Source: Pseudomonas marginalis (GTDB lineage: Bacteria; Pseudomonadota; Gammaproteobacteria; Pseudomonadales; Pseudomonadaceae). From it: a stretch of DNA of 64,000 nucleotides. Under the pieces are notes generated by a model that saw only the letters and a list, made by a program, of their open reading frames with translations, was not told the DNA's origin and did no database searches. The DNA lies in contig NZ_FNSU01000003.1 in the NCBI RefSeq assembly GCF_900105325.1, positions 620,001 through 684,000 of the forward strand, given 5' to 3'. Of this stretch, positions 46,476 through 55,751 are shown piece by piece (position 1 is the stretch's first letter; each line of letters starts with the position of its first letter). The translations under genes were made by a program, and so were the position numbers.

Positions 46476-47641
46476 ATGGCGCCTTTGTCATGGCAGTCGA
46501 ATCAGGCGAATTTCATGAATGGCCTTGGGCATGGGCGGGATCAGGATTGCTTTATAGAGGCACAGGTGCGAACCGACCGTTTGCACCAGTTGTTTCGCCA
46601 GTCATTTGCAGCCATTTTCGGCAGCTACATGGCAGCCGCCATGCTCTGCTGGCTGTGCTGGGAGCGCTTCGATCACACGTTCATGGTGGTGTGGCTGGTG
46701 GTGCTGGGCGCGTCGTCGCTGCTGCGGGTCAAGATGTTCCTGGACTGGTTCCGCTGCCCCAACAGCGAACGCACCCCGGATCGCTGGGAGCGCCGCTACT
46801 GGGTCACGCTGGTACTGTCCGCGAGCATTTGGGGGGCTGGGGCACTCGCGCTGATGCCCCCCGATGATCGGTTGTCCCAGGCGCTGGTGATGCTGTTCAC
46901 CGTGGGGATGTCGGTCAGTGCCGTGTCGTGTTATTCGGCCTATCGCTATATGACCCTGGTGTCCATCGGTCTGGTGTTGCTGCCGTGCACCCTGTGGCTG
47001 TTGTTCCAGCCGACATCGATGCAAGTGGGTATCGGCATCGCGGTCCTGGTGTTTTCCACGTTTGTGGCCAGTGCCACGCGCAAGTTGTCCGATGCACTGG
47101 AGAAAGCCTTTCGCCTGACCCGGCAAATGGAACGGGCCCATAACATCTCGACCCGTGCTGCACAGACCGATGAACTGACCGGCCTGATGAACCGCCGGGC
47201 GTTTTTCGAACATGCGCAATTGCTGTATGCGCAATGCCGTCATAACCAGCAGCCGCTGTGCGTGCTGATGATGGACATGGACCACTTCAAGCAAATCAAC
47301 GACACCTATGGGCACCAGGCCGGCGATCAGGTCTTGCGCCAGATTGGCGGGGTGATCAGTGCGTCGTTCCGCAAGGCCGATGTGTATGGTCGCTTGGGCG
47401 GCGAAGAGTTTGCCGTGTTGTTGCCCAATACGTCGTTGGACACCGCGCGCAATATTGCCGAGGATCTGATCAAGGCTATAGCCGGTTTGGCCGCCGAGCC
47501 GGTCAAGGGCTGTCAGCCAGCCTTGGGGTGGCGTTTACCCATGCCGTGGACGAGGACCTGCACGGCCTGATGAACAGCGCCGACAAAGCGCTGTACCGGG
47601 CCAAGGCATTGGGCCGCAACCAAGTGGCCGTGGCGGAGTAG
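46476..47641 (+). pseudogene. Membrane diguanylate cyclase with a frameshift
   Basis: The N-terminal half has five or six hydrophobic helices (FMVVWLVVLGASSLLRV and others). A GGDEF domain follows with active-site GGEEF in YGRLGGEEFAVLLPN and an I-site RKAD five residues before it. The frame breaks near 47507-47511: after EPVKG the first frame runs into an unrelated tail and stops at 47570, whereas the next frame continues LSASLGVAFTHAVDEDLHG to NQVAVAE and stops at 47641. One missing base in the GGGC-TG run explains it. Either this is a real inactivating deletion of the last third of the cyclase fold or a sequencing error. Confidence 0.8.
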
Positions 47642-47649
47642 GGCGCTGC

Positions 47650-49833
47650 TCAATCCTTGTGCATGGCCTTGATCAATACCCGCGAAACCTGCTCGGCAGA
47701 GTAAGGCTTGGGCAGGAACTCGAAGCCGTCATAGCCATTATCGGCCAGCTCTTCGCTGTAGCCCGAGGTCAGTATCACCGGCAGGTCCGCTCGACGCTGG
47801 CGCAGCAGCTTGGCCATGGCGACGCCGGTGATACCGGGCATGACCACGTCGGAGAAGATCACATCGAAGGCCCTCCCATCGTGCCCCGCAAGGGTCAGGG
47901 CCTGTTCGGCATCGGTCACCCAGCTGGCCTGGTAGCCCAGGTCTTGAAGAATCTGGCTGGCAAACCGCCCGATCTCCAGATTGTCCTCCACAATCAGCAC
48001 CCGGCACTGTGATGTGTCGTGGGACGACGCCAGCGTTTCCTCGCAGGGGGGCGGCGCTGCTTCGGCTTCGACCTGGGGCAGATACAAGGTGAATACGCTG
48101 CCTTGGCCAGGCGTGCTGGTCACATCGATATTGCCCTCCGACTGCTTGGCGAAGCCGAAGACTTGCGACAGGCCCAGGCCGGTGCCTTTACCCACCGCCT
48201 TGGTGGTGAAGAACGGCTCGAAAATGCGTTCGACGGTGTCTTCGGGAATGCCGGGGCCGGTATCGGCGAGCGAAATGGCGACATACGCCTTACCCGACCC
48301 GGCGTCGCCGCGAATGTGGGGCAACGGCTGTGCCCCGAGGACCTTCAGGGTCAGGGTGCCCTGGCCCTCCATTGCGTCCCGTGCATTGAGGGCGATGTTG
48401 ATCAGTGCGGTTTCAAACTGGCTGGCATCAATCCGCGCAAAACACGGCTGCGAAGGCATCTCGACACGTACATGAATACGCGCGCCTGTGACGCTCTCCA
48501 GCATCTCGCCGATGTTCTGTACGCGCTGGCCCACGTCGAAGACTTCCGGGTTCAGCGGTTGGCGGCGGGCAAAGGCGAGCAATTGGCTGGTCAACTTGCT
48601 CGCCCGCTCTACGGTATCCGCCACTGCGCCCATATAGCGCTGGCGACGCTGTTCCGGCAGGTCTGGCTGACGCAGGAAGTCCACCGATGAGCGAATGATG
48701 GTCAGCAGGTTGTTGAAGTCATGGGCCACGCCGCCGGTGAGTTGGCCGATGGCTTCGAGTTTCTGCGACTGGCGCAGCGCGGCTTCGGCCTTGGCCAGCG
48801 CCAGGGTGCGTTCTTCGACGCGCTGTTCGAGAGTGGTGTTCAGTTCGGCATAGGCCGCCAGGCCCTTGCGCACATCGGCATCGGCACGCACGCGTTCGAT
48901 ATGCGCCCAGGAGCGCTCGGTGACTTCCCGCAACAGGGCCAGGTCGTAGGGTGACCAGGCGCGTGGGTTTTTGTCATGGACGGCCATCAGGGCGGTCAGG
49001 CGACCGTTCTTGATCAGCGGCATGCAGATCGTCGCCGTCACCCCAAGGGCCTGGAAGGTGGCGGACTCTGCGGGTGGCAACTCGCGCAGATTGTCGTGGA
49101 TCACCAGGGGCTCGCCGGCGCGCAGGCATTTGACGGCCATCTCGCCGAACGCCGCCAGGCTGTAGCGGCCGATGATGCTGGGCGAGCCGGGCGCGGTCCA
49201 ATTGTCACGAATGGTAAAGCCGTCTTCATCGGCGTCCATGTCGGCGTAGGCGCAATTGCTCACCTGCAGGTGCTCGGCCAGCAAGCGGGTGGTGCTGGTC
49301 ATGATGGCTTCGGCATCGACGGCGTTGACCACCGCGTTGCCGATGGCGTCCAGCACCGCCAGGCGGCGTGCCAGGAACACCGTGGCGGTGGTCTCGGTGA
49401 CGGTGTCGAGCATGCCGACCACCTTGCCTTGGGGATCGCGGATCGGGCTGTAGCAGAAGGTGAAGTACGCCTGCTCCCGCCTCGGGCCGCGTTCAATCAC
49501 CAGGGGAAAGTTTTCGATATAGGTGGCGTGGCCCTCGAAGGCGGCGTTGGCGATGGGGCTGACGTCATCCCACACCTCGGCCCACACTTCGTTGAACGGG
49601 CGCCCCAACGCGTAGGGCTTGCTGCCCAGGATCGGGATAAACGCATCGTTGTAGAGCGTGATCAGCTGCGGGCCCCAGACAATCGCCTGGGGAAAGCTGG
49701 AGGCGAAGCACAGCGCCACGGTGGTCTTTAACACGTCCGGCCACTGTTCCAGCGGTCCTAGGGGCGTATTGGCCCAATCATGCTGACGTACTTGCTCAGC
49801 CATGTCGCTGCTGCTTTGCAGCCAATTCATCAT
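47650..49833 (-). CDS. Hybrid histidine kinase (PAS-GAF-HisKA-HATPase-REC)
   Basis: A 727-residue cytosolic sensor with no membrane helix. Order: PAS-like domain (residues 15-155), GAF domain (about 165-315, with LGVTATICMPLIKNGRL), coiled coil (VEERTLALAKAEAALRQS), H-box GGVAHDFNNLLTIIRSS near 370, N and G boxes (NIALNARDAME, ADTGPGIPEDT, GTGLGLSQVFG). A C-terminal receiver has the phospho-acceptor Asp in FSDVVMPGITG near 660 and Lys in LPKPYSAEQ. The signal is unknown; similar proteins include bacteriophytochrome-like kinases but no chromophore Cys is obvious. Convergent with the cyclase gene, 8 bp apart. Confidence 0.92.
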   Translation of the reverse strand: MMNWLQSSSDMAEQVRQHDWANTPLGPLEQWPDVLKTTVALCFASSFPQAIVWGPQLITLYNDAFIPILGSKPYALGRPFNEVWAEVWDDVSPIANAAFEGHATYIENFPLVIERGPRREQAYFTFCYSPIRDPQGKVVGMLDTVTETTATVFLARRLAVLDAIGNAVVNAVDAEAIMTSTTRLLAEHLQVSNCAYADMDADEDGFTIRDNWTAPGSPSIIGRYSLAAFGEMAVKCLRAGEPLVIHDNLRELPPAESATFQALGVTATICMPLIKNGRLTALMAVHDKNPRAWSPYDLALLREVTERSWAHIERVRADADVRKGLAAYAELNTTLEQRVEERTLALAKAEAALRQSQKLEAIGQLTGGVAHDFNNLLTIIRSSVDFLRQPDLPEQRRQRYMGAVADTVERASKLTSQLLAFARRQPLNPEVFDVGQRVQNIGEMLESVTGARIHVRVEMPSQPCFARIDASQFETALINIALNARDAMEGQGTLTLKVLGAQPLPHIRGDAGSGKAYVAISLADTGPGIPEDTVERIFEPFFTTKAVGKGTGLGLSQVFGFAKQSEGNIDVTSTPGQGSVFTLYLPQVEAEAAPPPCEETLASSHDTSQCRVLIVEDNLEIGRFASQILQDLGYQASWVTDAEQALTLAGHDGRAFDVIFSDVVMPGITGVAMAKLLRQRRADLPVILTSGYSEELADNGYDGFEFLPKPYSAEQVSRVLIKAMHKD

Positions 49834-50003
49834 TGGGAGAACACCTTGTATTCCGGAATCTTCAACGCGCCCGCAAGGATGTGGCGTAAAGCTACAGACC
49901 TGTCTGGTCGCTGCCAGTTCAGCACGATTATCCGCTAGATGGCATTTTGATGCTGTATTCGTTTGAAAGAGCGAAGGCCGGGGGGCGGGCGATTGCCCAA
50001 CCC

Positions 50004-50855
50004 TTACTGCGTGCCGAATAAAGCGGTCCAGTAGATGCCCGCGTCACTCTTCGGGTCCATGGCATAGGCCGAGCCCAATTCGCGAAACTGCGGGTTCATC
50101 AGGTTGGCGCAATGACCTGGGCTGGCGAGCCAGCCGTCGACCACCTTGCGCGGGGTGTCCAGGCCGGCGGCGATGTTTTCGCCGATGTTCTTCGCGATAT
50201 ACCCGGCCAGTTCCGCGCGGTCGCCAGGCGTGCGGCCGTCGTGGTCCAGGTGGTCGAAGAAATTGCCGTTGGCCATGTTGCGCGTGTGGCTGTTGGCGGC
50301 CCCGGCCAGCGCCTCGTTCCACGACAATGGCGTGGTCGCGGTAAACGCCTGGGTACCGCACTGGCGCGGTTGCGTGCGGGCGGCATTGATCAGGTCGAGC
50401 AGCTTGCGGCCTTCGGTTTGCCAATCGCCCAGGCCGCTGGACAGCAACGGGCGGGCCAGCACGATGCGCCAGTCCTGGCCGCTGTTGCTCACGCCGATGT
50501 CGACGAATTGCGGGTCCAGCACCACCCGGCAGAAACTCTCGCGCACGGCTTTCATGGCTGCCTGGGCGTCCTTGGGCCCGGACAGGCTGATCGCCTGCAC
50601 ATTGACCATCGGGTACGCGGCACGGGCCAGGGCCTGCTGCAGGTCGCCGACGTTATTGGCCGGCAGCACCAGCCGTGTATCGTTGGCCAACGGTGGCAGT
50701 TCCTGGGAACCCTGGTCGCCGCAGCGCTGCACCTGGCTGCGGTACTCGTTGATCTGTTGCACCAACTGACTTTCTTCATTCGCCATCGCGCTGGCGCAGA
50801 ACACCGTACTGGCGGCCAGCGTCGTAAGACCCATCATCAATGACAGAACGCGCAT
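50004..50855 (-). CDS. Secreted CAP-domain protein
   Basis: About 283 residues from MRVLSLMMGLTTLAASTVFC, a signal peptide cleaved near AMA-NEE; the longer frame to 50915 would bury it. The C-terminal 130 residues form a CAP/SCP domain with LLDLINAARTQPRQCG, HTRNMANGNFFDHLDHDGRTP, KNIGENIAAG and SPGHCANLMNPQFRELG. The N-terminal half has no clear family. Periplasmic or extracellular location is expected; the biochemical role of bacterial CAP proteins is mostly unknown. Confidence 0.88.
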   Translation of the reverse strand: MRVLSLMMGLTTLAASTVFCASAMANEESQLVQQINEYRSQVQRCGDQGSQELPPLANDTRLVLPANNVGDLQQALARAAYPMVNVQAISLSGPKDAQAAMKAVRESFCRVVLDPQFVDIGVSNSGQDWRIVLARPLLSSGLGDWQTEGRKLLDLINAARTQPRQCGTQAFTATTPLSWNEALAGAANSHTRNMANGNFFDHLDHDGRTPGDRAELAGYIAKNIGENIAAGLDTPRKVVDGWLASPGHCANLMNPQFRELGSAYAMDPKSDAGIYWTALFGTQ

Positions 50856-50936
50856 GGACGTTACCCTTGAGCTTGAAAGTGCCCATGATGCGCGATGTAA
50901 CCCCGTCTGGCGCAACGCCTTTTTTGTTTTTTTGCC

Positions 50937-52145
50937 TCAACGGGTATTCTGTGGGGCATTCACGGCGCGGATGCGGCCCGTTGCCATCGCGGTGGCCAGC
51001 AGGATCAAGCCCACGGCGACGGTGAAAGTCGCATGCAGGCCGCTGGTCACGGATTGCGCGTTGGCGCGGGTGACATCCGGGGTCGCCCAGGCGAACACCG
51101 CCCCCAGGGCCGAGGTACCGAAGATCAGCCCGATATTGCGTGACAGGTTGAGCAAGCCTGCGACCGTACCTCGGCGCGCACCGTCTACATCGCACATCAC
51201 CGCAGTGTTGTTGGCGGCCTGGAACAGACTATAGCCCGTCGTCAGAATCACCAGCCCCCCAAGGTAGGCGATCAATCCCGAGGCCAACGACAACAGTAAT
51301 GCGCCGCAAAACAGGATGCCCAACCCGGCGAAAGTCATAAGGCGCCAGCCCTGGCGGTCGGTGAGGCGCCCCGCCGGTACACCGCTGAGCGCCGCGACAC
51401 AGGGCCCGACGGCCATGGCCAGGCCCATCCATTGCGGGTCCAGCCCCAGCCCCTTGGACAGGTAGAAAGGGCCGACCACAAAGGTTGCCATGATCACCGC
51501 CGCTACTAACGCACTCATCGCGAGACTCGTGCGCAAGGGTGCTTCCTTCAACGGTGACCAGACGCTGGAAGGTGAGCCTGCTTGGCGTCGATCAACCGGC
51601 AAGTAGCGCCACGCGAGGCTGGCCGTGAGTAATCCCAAGGGCATGCCCACCAGAAACAGCGCGCGCCACCCCCATACACTGAGCAATAACCCGCCAGCGG
51701 CGGGGCCCATGGCGGTACCGACGGCTGACATCGTGCCCAGCAGGCCCATCACCCGGCCGATGCGTTCCTTGGGCACCGTGTCGCCGACCATCCCCAGCGC
51801 CATGGCCATCATGCTCGCCGCGCCCAAGCCCTGCAGGAGGCGTGCGGCAATCAGCCAGCCCAGCGAGGGCGCGCCCGCACACAGCCCACTGCCCAGCGCA
51901 AACAACAGCAGCCCGGCGAGCAACAGCCGGCGACGGCCCAGGCGATCGCCCATTCGGCCGGCCATGACAATCACCGCCGTGATCGCCATCAGGTAGGCCA
52001 GCACCACCCACTGCACGGCATGAAACGACGCATCGAATGCCTGTACCAGGCTGGGCAGGCCGACATTGGCGATGCTGGTGCCGAGGGCGGCGAGCAACAT
52101 GGACAGCGACAGGCTGGCAAGGCCGCCGCGTGAAGACGTATTCAT
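50937..52145 (-). CDS. MFS drug-efflux-type transporter
   Basis: About 402 residues from MNTSSRGGLASLSLSMLLAA, with AAGGAA upstream. Twelve or more hydrophobic segments, with the MFS loop motif GRMGDRLGRRRLLLAG near residue 65 and VVLAYLMAITAVIVMAG before it. It is divergent from a LysR regulator, the usual arrangement for a regulated exporter. The substrate is unknown. Confidence 0.88.
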   Translation of the reverse strand: MNTSSRGGLASLSLSMLLAALGTSIANVGLPSLVQAFDASFHAVQWVVLAYLMAITAVIVMAGRMGDRLGRRRLLLAGLLLFALGSGLCAGAPSLGWLIAARLLQGLGAASMMAMALGMVGDTVPKERIGRVMGLLGTMSAVGTAMGPAAGGLLLSVWGWRALFLVGMPLGLLTASLAWRYLPVDRRQAGSPSSVWSPLKEAPLRTSLAMSALVAAVIMATFVVGPFYLSKGLGLDPQWMGLAMAVGPCVAALSGVPAGRLTDRQGWRLMTFAGLGILFCGALLLSLASGLIAYLGGLVILTTGYSLFQAANNTAVMCDVDGARRGTVAGLLNLSRNIGLIFGTSALGAVFAWATPDVTRANAQSVTSGLHATFTVAVGLILLATAMATGRIRAVNAPQNTR

Positions 52146-52258
52146 GGAAGATTCCTTGGGTGGACGCAACTGTCACAAATCTACGGCCTGGCCTAACATG
52201 GCGGAAGACGCAGGGTTTGCAGTTAATACCTGCGTCAAACGCCTGCTAAGGAGCGCCC

Positions 52259-53143
52259 ATGCCCGACTTTAATCTGCTGATTACCCTGGATGTCTTGCTG
52301 GCCGAAGGCAGTGTCGCCCGAGCGGCCAAACGCTTGCAGTTGAGCCCCTCGGCCATGAGCCGGGCGCTGGCGCGCTTGCGCGAGACTACCGGCGATCCGC
52401 TGTTGGTCCGCGCCGGGCGCGGGCTGGTGCCGACGCCGCGGGCGCAGGCATTGCGTGAGCAGGTCAGCCGCCTGGTGCAGGACGCCCATGCGGTGCTGCG
52501 CCCGGCACACGCCCTGGACCTGGCCCAGGTGGAGCGCACGTTCACCTTGCGCACCAGTGAAGAGTTCGTCGAAAACTTCGGTCCCGTGTTGCTGGCGCGC
52601 ATCGCACGGGAGGCGCCCGGTGTACGCCTGCGTTTCGTCAGCAAGACCGACAAGGACAGCACGTTACTGCGCCAAGGCAGCGTCGACCTGGAAACCGGCG
52701 TGGTCGACCCTGACGCCAGCCCCGAAGTGCTGACCCAGGCGCTGTTTCGCGACCGTTTGATTGGCGTGGTGCGCAGCGGCCATCCCCTGAGCCAGGGCGA
52801 CATCAGTGCCGAGCGGTTTGCCCAGGGGCGCCACGTCTACGTCTCGCGGCGCGGGCAGGAGCGCGGCCAGATCGACGATGGGCTTGAAGCCCTGGGCTTG
52901 ACGCGGCAGATCGGCACCATCGTCGCCGGGTTCGCCACGGCCATCGCCCTGGCCCGCGACACCGACCTGATTGCCTGCGTGCCCGAACGCTACACCGCCC
53001 ATCAGCGCGAAGGCCTGTACAGCTTTGCGTTGCCGTTGACGCTGGCACCGTTCACCGTGGCGATGCTCTGGCATCCGCGGCTGGATGCCGACCTGGCCCA
53101 CCGCTGGTTGCGCGGGTGCGTGCGTGAGGTGTGCGGACACTGA
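52259..53143 (+). CDS. LysR-family transcriptional regulator
   Basis: A 294-residue LTTR. The helix-turn-helix covers residues 5-65 (FNLLITLDVLLAEGSVARAAKRLQL split by the wing, then SPSAMSRALARLRET). The effector domain has FRDRLIGVVRSGHPL near residue 160. Transcribed away from the MFS gene with a 113-bp shared intergenic region, it most likely controls that exporter and itself. Confidence 0.92.
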   Translation: MPDFNLLITLDVLLAEGSVARAAKRLQLSPSAMSRALARLRETTGDPLLVRAGRGLVPTPRAQALREQVSRLVQDAHAVLRPAHALDLAQVERTFTLRTSEEFVENFGPVLLARIAREAPGVRLRFVSKTDKDSTLLRQGSVDLETGVVDPDASPEVLTQALFRDRLIGVVRSGHPLSQGDISAERFAQGRHVYVSRRGQERGQIDDGLEALGLTRQIGTIVAGFATAIALARDTDLIACVPERYTAHQREGLYSFALPLTLAPFTVAMLWHPRLDADLAHRWLRGCVREVCGH

Positions 53144-53199
53144 ACGGCCTGCAACAGGTACAATCGCCGCTGCCTTGACGCGAAACCCCAGGAATCTGC

Positions 53200-53865
53200 A
53201 TGTTCAGCCTTACCCGCTACACCACACCGTGCCCCGAGCCCATCAATGCCCAGATCCTGCAGATGGTGGTGGACAACCTCACCGACATCAGCAGCGTCGC
53301 ACTGCCGCCGAGCAACCTGCTCTACAACATCTACCAATATGCCATCGGCTTTGAGGTGCACCTGTACCTGGAGGCATTGGGCGGGTCGAAGGGGATTGCC
53401 GTTGAGTTGATCGTGGCGATGCTCGAGGAGCAGGTGATTGGCTTTTGCCTGTACCTGCCGGTGAAAGATGATCCTGAAGCCTGTGGCATCGCCTTTATGG
53501 CGGTACAGGCCGGTTTCCGGCGTCAGGGTGTGGCGCGCGGGATGATGGCGGACGTGGTGGCGCGCTATCCCCATGCCGAGTTGGCATGTGCCGTGGAGAA
53601 GGTAGCGGCCTTCGAGGCCATGGGTTTTCAAGTGCGGGGTGCGCGGGGCACCCAGGTGTTGATGAATACCCGGGCCTACGGCACCGATGGCTTGATGGGC
53701 GTGTTGGATGTGGCGGCAATCTACAGTTCGCTGGAGGTACGCCAGATCCATACCTACCTGCTGCAAAAACACGGCAAGCGGGCGATGGTGGATGCCGAGA
53801 AACAGCGGGACCGGCACCTCGATCAACTGGCACGCAAGGTCCAGCTGTTTGTGGCAGGGCGTTAG
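53200..53865 (+). CDS. GNAT-family N-acetyltransferase
   Basis: A 221-residue protein with an acetyl-CoA binding motif, QAGFRRQGVARGMMADV near residue 107, preceded by VIGFCLYLPV and followed by KVAAFEAMGFQVRG, the GNAT core. About 75 C-terminal residues beyond the core are helical and charged. The substrate is unknown. It is alone on its strand between the LysR gene and a REP cluster. Confidence 0.75.
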   Translation: MFSLTRYTTPCPEPINAQILQMVVDNLTDISSVALPPSNLLYNIYQYAIGFEVHLYLEALGGSKGIAVELIVAMLEEQVIGFCLYLPVKDDPEACGIAFMAVQAGFRRQGVARGMMADVVARYPHAELACAVEKVAAFEAMGFQVRGARGTQVLMNTRAYGTDGLMGVLDVAAIYSSLEVRQIHTYLLQKHGKRAMVDAEKQRDRHLDQLARKVQLFVAGR

Positions 53866-53898
53866 CCTGGCCTGCTTGGCTTTTTTGTAGTGCTTCTG

Positions 53899-54047
53899 TA
53901 GTGAGCGGGCTTGCCCCGCGCTGGGCTGCGAAGCGGCCCCAGAAACAGCCCCTGAGCTGCCTGGCACACTGCAGTGCTCTTATTGGGGCTGCTTCGCAGC
54001 CCAGCGCGGGGCAAGCCCGCTCACCACAACAAGCCCGCTCACCACAG
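53899..54047. repeat. REP doublet with duplicated end
   Basis: Left arm 53899-53940 (GTGAGCGGGCTTGCCCCGCG and on to GCGGCCCC) and right arm 53985-54027, its near-perfect inverse. The final 18 bases CAAGCCCGCTCACCACAR are then repeated in tandem at 54030-54047. It belongs to the same family as the inner element of the 33.4-kb cluster and fills the gap between the convergent GNAT and TetR genes. Confidence 0.85.
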
Positions 54048-54062
54048 AAGCTTCTTCAGTCT

Positions 54063-54656
54063 TCAACGCTGTGCGCGATTGACCATCGCCAGGATGGTTG
54101 CCAGTAGTTCCTGTTGCGCTTCTTCCCGGCTGATCTCGCCGCTCGCCGCAGCATCGGACAACGCTTCCGCCGCCCCCAGCATCGCCCGTAATCCTGGCTG
54201 TGAAACCTGGCCAAAGGGCGCCAGCGCGGCGCGGCATTTGTCGAGAAAAATCGCCTCATACTTACGCTTGAGCGCTTCCAGCTCCGGCGAGCTGCTCAGT
54301 GCGGCAATCACCCCCGGAATTTCCCGGCCCTGCAATAACACGCAATCGACATAGCACGAGGCGATCACCCAGGCACGTTCTTCCAAGGTCGCGCTGCTGG
54401 CGTCGAGGGCTTCGGCAAACACCTGGGTCTGACGCGCGTCAAAGTCTTCATACAGCGCGGCGAGCAGCCCGGCACGGGTGACGAAGTGGTCGTAGACCAC
54501 CGGTTTGGTGACGCCGGCCAGTTCCGCCAGGCGGCCCAGGGTCATGGCTTCGGTGCCTTCCTCGCGCACCAGTTGCCAGGCCACCTCCAGTAATTGACGC
54601 AGGCGATCTTCACGGGACAGGCGACGACGTGGGGCAGGGGATTCAGGGCTTGACAT
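54063..54656 (-). CDS. TetR-family repressor
   Basis: A 197-residue regulator. The helix-turn-helix is at residues 15-60 (LLEVAWQLVREEGTEAMTLG then RLAELAGVTKPVVYDHFVTR). The C-terminal part is an all-helical ligand domain. It is divergent from a flavodoxin-like oxidoreductase gene with a repeated sequence in between, so it should repress that gene in response to a quinone or similar electrophile. Confidence 0.92.
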   Translation of the reverse strand: MSSPESPAPRRRLSREDRLRQLLEVAWQLVREEGTEAMTLGRLAELAGVTKPVVYDHFVTRAGLLAALYEDFDARQTQVFAEALDASSATLEERAWVIASCYVDCVLLQGREIPGVIAALSSSPELEALKRKYEAIFLDKCRAALAPFGQVSQPGLRAMLGAAEALSDAAASGEISREEAQQELLATILAMVNRAQR

Positions 54657-54663
54657 GCTTATA

Positions 54664-54702
54664 TACCAAAAGTAACTTGTTGGTGTTAACTTACCAAAAG
54701 TA
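54664..54702. promoter_or_regulatory. Candidate operator: direct repeat between tetR and oxidoreductase
   Basis: TACCAAAAGTA occurs at 54664-54674 and again at 54692-54702, a 28-bp period, in the 72-bp gap between the divergent genes. The intervening AAC-TTGTTGGTGTTAAC stretch is partly symmetric. These are the only repeats in the gap and suit binding of the TetR protein. Confidence 0.55.
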
Positions 54703-54728
54703 GATTAAACCCAAAGGGAGTCAAAGTC

Positions 54729-55328
54729 ATGCACGCACTCATCGTCGTTGCCCATCACGACCCACAATCCCTCACCCACGCCGTGGCCGCGCAGGTGGCT
54801 GCCGGGCTGACTGCTGAGGGCCACACCTTCGAAATCGCCGACCTCGCCGCCGAAGGCTTCGACCCGCGCTACACCGCCGCCGACCACCTCGTACACCACA
54901 CCCGCGCCACGCCCCCGGCCGACGTGCTGGCGGAACAGGCACGCATCGACCGCGCCGATGCCCTGGTGCTGGCGTTCCCGATCTACTGGTGGTCGCTGCC
55001 GGGCCTGCTCAAGGGCTGGGTCGACCGCGTGTTCGTCAACGGCTGGGCGATCGATTACGGCCCGGACATGCCCGTGGTGAAAAAACTGCGGCACTTGCAC
55101 GTGCACCTGTTGGCCCTGGGGGCGGCCGATGAAAGCGCGTTTGACCGACACGGCTACGCCAAGGCGATGCACACGCAGATCGACTACGGGATTTTTGATT
55201 ACTGTGGAGCGAAAGTGGTGACGTCGGCGTTGTTGCTGGAGTCGGAAGATGGCGCGGCGACCGCGCATCTGCAAACAGCCAGGGCGGTAGGGCAGAAACT
55301 GTTCGAGGCCGAGACGGTCGCCGGTTGA
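54729..55328 (+). CDS. NAD(P)H:quinone oxidoreductase, flavodoxin fold
   Basis: A 199-residue NQO1/KefF/YwrO-like flavoprotein. It starts MHALIVVAHHDPQSLTHAVA (FMN/FAD phosphate loop) and has the signature DALVLAFPIYWWSLPGLLKGWVDRVF near residue 78 (given here as two joined family blocks). Two-electron reduction of quinones avoids radicals. Paired with a divergent TetR gene, which is the usual setting for inducible detoxification. Confidence 0.88.
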   Translation: MHALIVVAHHDPQSLTHAVAAQVAAGLTAEGHTFEIADLAAEGFDPRYTAADHLVHHTRATPPADVLAEQARIDRADALVLAFPIYWWSLPGLLKGWVDRVFVNGWAIDYGPDMPVVKKLRHLHVHLLALGAADESAFDRHGYAKAMHTQIDYGIFDYCGAKVVTSALLLESEDGAATAHLQTARAVGQKLFEAETVAG

Positions 55329-55329
55329 T

Positions 55330-55719
55330 TCAACCTTCGCGAAACAGGTCGTGGGCGTCCAGCAGGCGGTAGGCAATTTCCGGATTTTTCTCCAGGCCCC
55401 GGCGAATCGCCGCCGGGATCGCTTGCCGGGTCTTGCGGCACATGCCTGGCAGCTCGTCGATGACGATCTGGATGCCGCGCATGCTCTTGACCTCGTTGTG
55501 CCCCGGCGCGATATGCACGCGGATGCCCAATAGCTCGTGCATCCGCTGTTGCATGCGCTCCAGGTCTTGCAGGCTTTGCAGGTTTTCCAGGCGCTCGACC
55601 AGGCGTTTCTCTTCCTGCCGCGTCAGGCTGAGGATACGCAGGTCCGCGCCGGGGGCTTCCAGCAGTTGTTCACGCTCGCAGACACAGGCACCGGGTGGGC
55701 AGGGTTGGCGAATGGTCAT
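55330..55719 (-). CDS. Conserved hypothetical, Cys-motif protein
   Basis: About 129 residues from MTIRQPCPPGACVCEREQLL; the start at 55719 has AAGGA upstream and the longer frame is unsupported. The N-terminal CPPGACVC motif and a later Cys (LPGMCRKTRQAIP) could bind metal. The middle is a long charged helix (LTRQEEKRLVERLENLQSL). I do not recognise the family. It converges on the oxidoreductase gene with 1 bp between and follows aroA after 32 bp on the same strand. Confidence 0.7.
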   Translation of the reverse strand: MTIRQPCPPGACVCEREQLLEAPGADLRILSLTRQEEKRLVERLENLQSLQDLERMQQRMHELLGIRVHIAPGHNEVKSMRGIQIVIDELPGMCRKTRQAIPAAIRRGLEKNPEIAYRLLDAHDLFREG

Positions 55720-55751
55720 GATCCTTACCTCCCCATTCCGACGCCGTTGAG

